Of a stretch of DNA of 6,764 nucleotides, positions 4,756 to 6,764 are shown piece by piece. Numbering within the stretch: position 1 is the first letter of the stretch; every line of letters begins with the position of its first letter. A program made the translations under genes and the position numbers. The notes beneath the pieces were generated by a model that saw nothing but the letters and a program-made list of their open reading frames with translations, had not been told where the DNA came from and ran no database searches. Origin of the DNA: Promethearchaeota archaeon (GTDB lineage Archaea; Asgardarchaeota; Lokiarchaeia; Sigynarchaeales; SOKP01). The stretch is taken from assembly GCA_004524515.1 (NCBI GenBank), contig SDNV01000142.1:1-6764 (forward strand), written 5' to 3'.

Positions 4756-6475
4756 ATTTTTCTAATTCATCCTTCTCGATTCCACCATTATGCATAATAT
4801 CTGGTTCAATATCAATTGCTTCTTGGCCTGTGGTGGTATCGAATTCAGTTTTCACTTTTTGGGTCAATTTCTTAGCAATTTGCTTCTCAATGTTGGCTCT
4901 GTGTAGAGTATTCATTGTACAGAATGGTATTTCGCGAACTGAACCATCGGGCATTGCCACACCAAAATGGACAATACAGCGCTTTGTCCTTTCAATATCC
5001 ATATTATAAGCATCTTGAAAATGCATACTAGAAATTAATAAAGTTCCATGAGTGAAAGAGCTAATACTCTCCCAATCTCCATTTATTAAAACCCTACTAA
5101 ACATTTCCATAAGTTTGCCTGGTTTATTAATATATTGGAGCATCCCTAATAGAAATCTTGCCTTTAATTGAGTCTTATCTAGGAATTCTAAACCTTTATC
5201 TAATGTTTTACCAAAATCCCCTAAAAAGTTTGAGAAGAATTCTATTGGCTTTTCTTCCTTATTTTTAATTTTCTTCCAGAATTTATTAGAAAAATCTATG
5301 ATCTCCAATGGATCAAGGTATTCTGTAATAGGAACCATCTCGTTTGTGGTAGGATCTATAACCATATAGGTTGCGAAACCACAGTCAGGATGACAGGTAA
5401 ATTCAATAGGATCAACGTCTGCTAAATAGGCAATAATTCGTCCAAATTCTACCACAGCTGTCAAAGGGTACCATGCGGTTTCAATATTAATCTTACCATT
5501 AGTTTGTTTTTCAATTTCTTTGATTACATCAGCATTAGTTATTCTCAATTCTTGAAGCTCTTCAGCCGCAATTCGACCGCATAAAGAAACTGGTTGGAAA
5601 GTGATGCCTCTTACAACATCAATATTATCAATACAGAATTGGATAATGTTTCCAACTTCTTTATCATTTACTCCGTTTACGATTGTGGCAACTAAATTAA
5701 TTGATGAAAGCCCTACCTTTCGACAATTTTCAATAACTCGCATTTTGTAATCCATTAAATTCTTGATCCCACGTGTTTTTTCGTAAGTTATATTATTAAC
5801 TCCGTCAAATTGTAAATAGAGAGTATCTAATCCTGCTTCATAGACTTTTTTAGTCCATTCGAGACCGCCCTTCTTTTTCTGGAAACCATACCCATTAGTT
5901 GCAGCAATTACCTCTTTAAAACCCTTATCTTTTGCCATTTTACATATTTCAGCAAAATCTTTCCTTACCGTTGGTTCACCACCAGAAAACATGATACTCA
6001 CTGCTGGTATCGGTTTATTCCTGAAGTGGTCCATGATTTTCTCAATTTCTTCAATCGTTGGCTCGACTAAATAACCTGCCTTCTGAACGTTGGCAAAGCA
6101 AAAGTTACAGTTAAAATTACATCTATTTGTTAAATCAATTAAAGCCAATGAACAGGTCGATAAATGTTCGGTGCACAATCCACAATTATAGGGACACCCT
6201 CTTGGATCGCTACAAGGAATATCAGGAGGGTTAGCATCACCATTTTTTTCAAAATTCCAGTCACCAGTACCGTAATGCGTCCATTTATAATATTTCGCAC
6301 TACTTGAAATCTTATCTTTAAAGAACCCGTGATCGGGACATGTCTTTTCCATCCAAATTTCACCGGCTTTTTCTATGAGTTCCGCAGGAATTTTCTGTAA
6401 ACATTCAGGACATACACTCTGAGTCTTCCGATAATATTTTTGATTTAAATATTCTGTTCCGTCTAAATGATACAT
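4754..6475 (-). CDS. tes: Tetraether lipid synthase (Tes)-like radical SAM protein
   Basis: A 573-residue radical SAM enzyme of the MJ0619/Tes family. Family members join two archaeol phytanyl chains tail-to-tail to make membrane-spanning tetraether lipids at the cytoplasmic membrane. Numbering from the ATG, the radical SAM cluster is C119-x3-C123-x2-C126 (RCNFNCNFCF), with SGGEPT at 164-169 for SAM binding. An N-terminal CPEC...CPDHG module (C22, C25, C46) suits the rubredoxin-like iron site. C88, C94, C98, C101 and C108 precede the core. C-terminal signatures are CHPDCGFATY (361-370), MHFQDAYNMD (484-493), KRC at 498-500 and IPFCTMN (516-522), with the cysteines needed for extra Fe-S clusters. 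All of these match the family. A GTG at 6485-6487 would add four residues, but it has no ribosome binding site, whereas GTGGA lies seven bases before the ATG. The protein looks longer than the ~500 residues I recall for methanogen homologues, mainly from a polar C-terminal tail. A divergent substrate is possible. Confidence 0.85.
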   Translation of the reverse strand: MYHLDGTEYLNQKYYRKTQSVCPECLQKIPAELIEKAGEIWMEKTCPDHGFFKDKISSSAKYYKWTHYGTGDWNFEKNGDANPPDIPCSDPRGCPYNCGLCTEHLSTCSLALIDLTNRCNFNCNFCFANVQKAGYLVEPTIEEIEKIMDHFRNKPIPAVSIMFSGGEPTVRKDFAEICKMAKDKGFKEVIAATNGYGFQKKKGGLEWTKKVYEAGLDTLYLQFDGVNNITYEKTRGIKNLMDYKMRVIENCRKVGLSSINLVATIVNGVNDKEVGNIIQFCIDNIDVVRGITFQPVSLCGRIAAEELQELRITNADVIKEIEKQTNGKINIETAWYPLTAVVEFGRIIAYLADVDPIEFTCHPDCGFATYMVIDPTTNEMVPITEYLDPLEIIDFSNKFWKKIKNKEEKPIEFFSNFLGDFGKTLDKGLEFLDKTQLKARFLLGMLQYINKPGKLMEMFSRVLINGDWESISSFTHGTLLISSMHFQDAYNMDIERTKRCIVHFGVAMPDGSVREIPFCTMNTLHRANIEKQIAKKLTQKVKTEFDTTTGQEAIDIEPDIMHNGGIEKDELEK

Positions 6476-6560
6476 TTTTCTATCCACGTATTTTTATTGT
6501 TATTTTAATATATTAGTAAAAAGAGTATCTAATTATATTAAAATATATTTTAAATTAAAT
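6476..6560 (-). promoter_or_regulatory. Putative promoter of the Tes/small-protein pair
   Basis: Two TATA-like elements precede the gene. The nearer one (minus strand CTAATATATTAAAATA, 6501-6516) would put the start of transcription near 6483. That is downstream of the GTG at 6487 and just before the ATG at 6475. The farther one is a perfect 16-bp palindrome, TTAAAATATATTTTAA (6538-6553), which would give a leader of 30-45 nt. The DNA here is so AT-rich that neither can be assigned firmly. Confidence 0.35.
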
Positions 6561-6764
6561 TATAAACCTATTTAATCATATTTGAACTAATTCTTAATTT
6601 TAATATTCGGAACGATATGTAGTAAAATCAAAAAAAATGGAAACTCATGACATAATTGCTATATTTTTTTGAAATACTTGAGAATATTTAGAGACAGTTC
6701 TATTGATTTTTTGATTAAGAATATTTTTTTTTTAATGAATTTGTTAACTTGCTCAATTTTTCTG
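6561..6764. other. AT-rich right-edge region, no supported gene
   Basis: About 200 bp of very AT-rich sequence up to the window edge. It contains a T10 tract at 6724-6733 on the plus strand. A 34-codon open stretch on the minus strand runs in from the edge and ends with TAG at 6661-6659. It could be the C-terminus of a further minus-strand gene, but it is dominated by Lys, Ile and Leu, as chance frames in such DNA are. I see no RNA gene or repeat array. Confidence 0.4.

Noticed and set aside
4597..4797. 66-codon plus-strand frame across the small gene and the end of the Tes-like gene
   Set aside because: It is antisense to two ORFs with better start and ribosome binding evidence.
6485..6487. 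GTG as the start of the Tes-like gene
   Set aside because: No ribosome binding site lies upstream, and an ATG four codons in has better context. It remains an alternative.
6724..6733. T10 tract on the plus strand near the right edge as a terminator
   Set aside because: No plus-strand gene ends before it, and it lies inside the possible minus-strand coding tail.
6735..6764. Plus-strand ATG open to the right edge (about 10 codons)
   Set aside because: Too short to judge and has no ribosome binding site.

Overview
This window looks like archaeal chromosomal DNA of low G+C (roughly one third by eye). Three things point to Archaea: a close relative of the tetraether lipid synthase (Tes) family of radical SAM enzymes, a polyprenol/dolichol-kinase-like membrane protein, and AT-rich TATA-like boxes with poly-T terminators. 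The low G+C and gene mix (DUF2804, GPH-type transporter, medium-chain dehydrogenase, Tes) would suit an Asgard/Lokiarchaeia-type genome. That placement is inference, because there is no rRNA or other phylogenetic marker here. No mobile element, CRISPR array, tRNA or rRNA was seen.

Layout from left to right: (1) the 3' part of a DUF2804 gene, plus strand, cut by the left edge (1-606). (2) Convergent to it, a 366-residue multi-pass membrane protein with a CTP-dependent dolichol/phytol-kinase-type C-terminal domain (645-1745, minus). (3) A 49-bp divergent promoter region, then a zinc-dependent medium-chain alcohol/polyol dehydrogenase (1795-2811, plus). (4) A GPH-family (MelB-like) sugar symporter with its own TATA-like box (2933-4306, plus). 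(5) A 160-bp convergent intergenic region with a poly-T tract for each strand. (6) A minus-strand pair: a Tes-like radical SAM protein (start at about 6475, end 4754), followed 11 nt later by an uncharacterised 91-residue helical protein (4467-4742). The small gene's strong Shine-Dalgarno sequence overlaps the Tes stop codon. (7) About 280 bp of very AT-rich DNA at the right edge, holding the likely promoter of that pair.

Two themes can be proposed. The Tes-like enzyme and the polyprenol/dolichol-kinase-like protein both act on isoprenoid lipids, although they are in separate transcription units about 3 kb apart. The dehydrogenase and the symporter could together take up and oxidise a sugar or polyol. 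The most interesting item is the Tes-like gene with its apparently translationally coupled small partner of unknown function.
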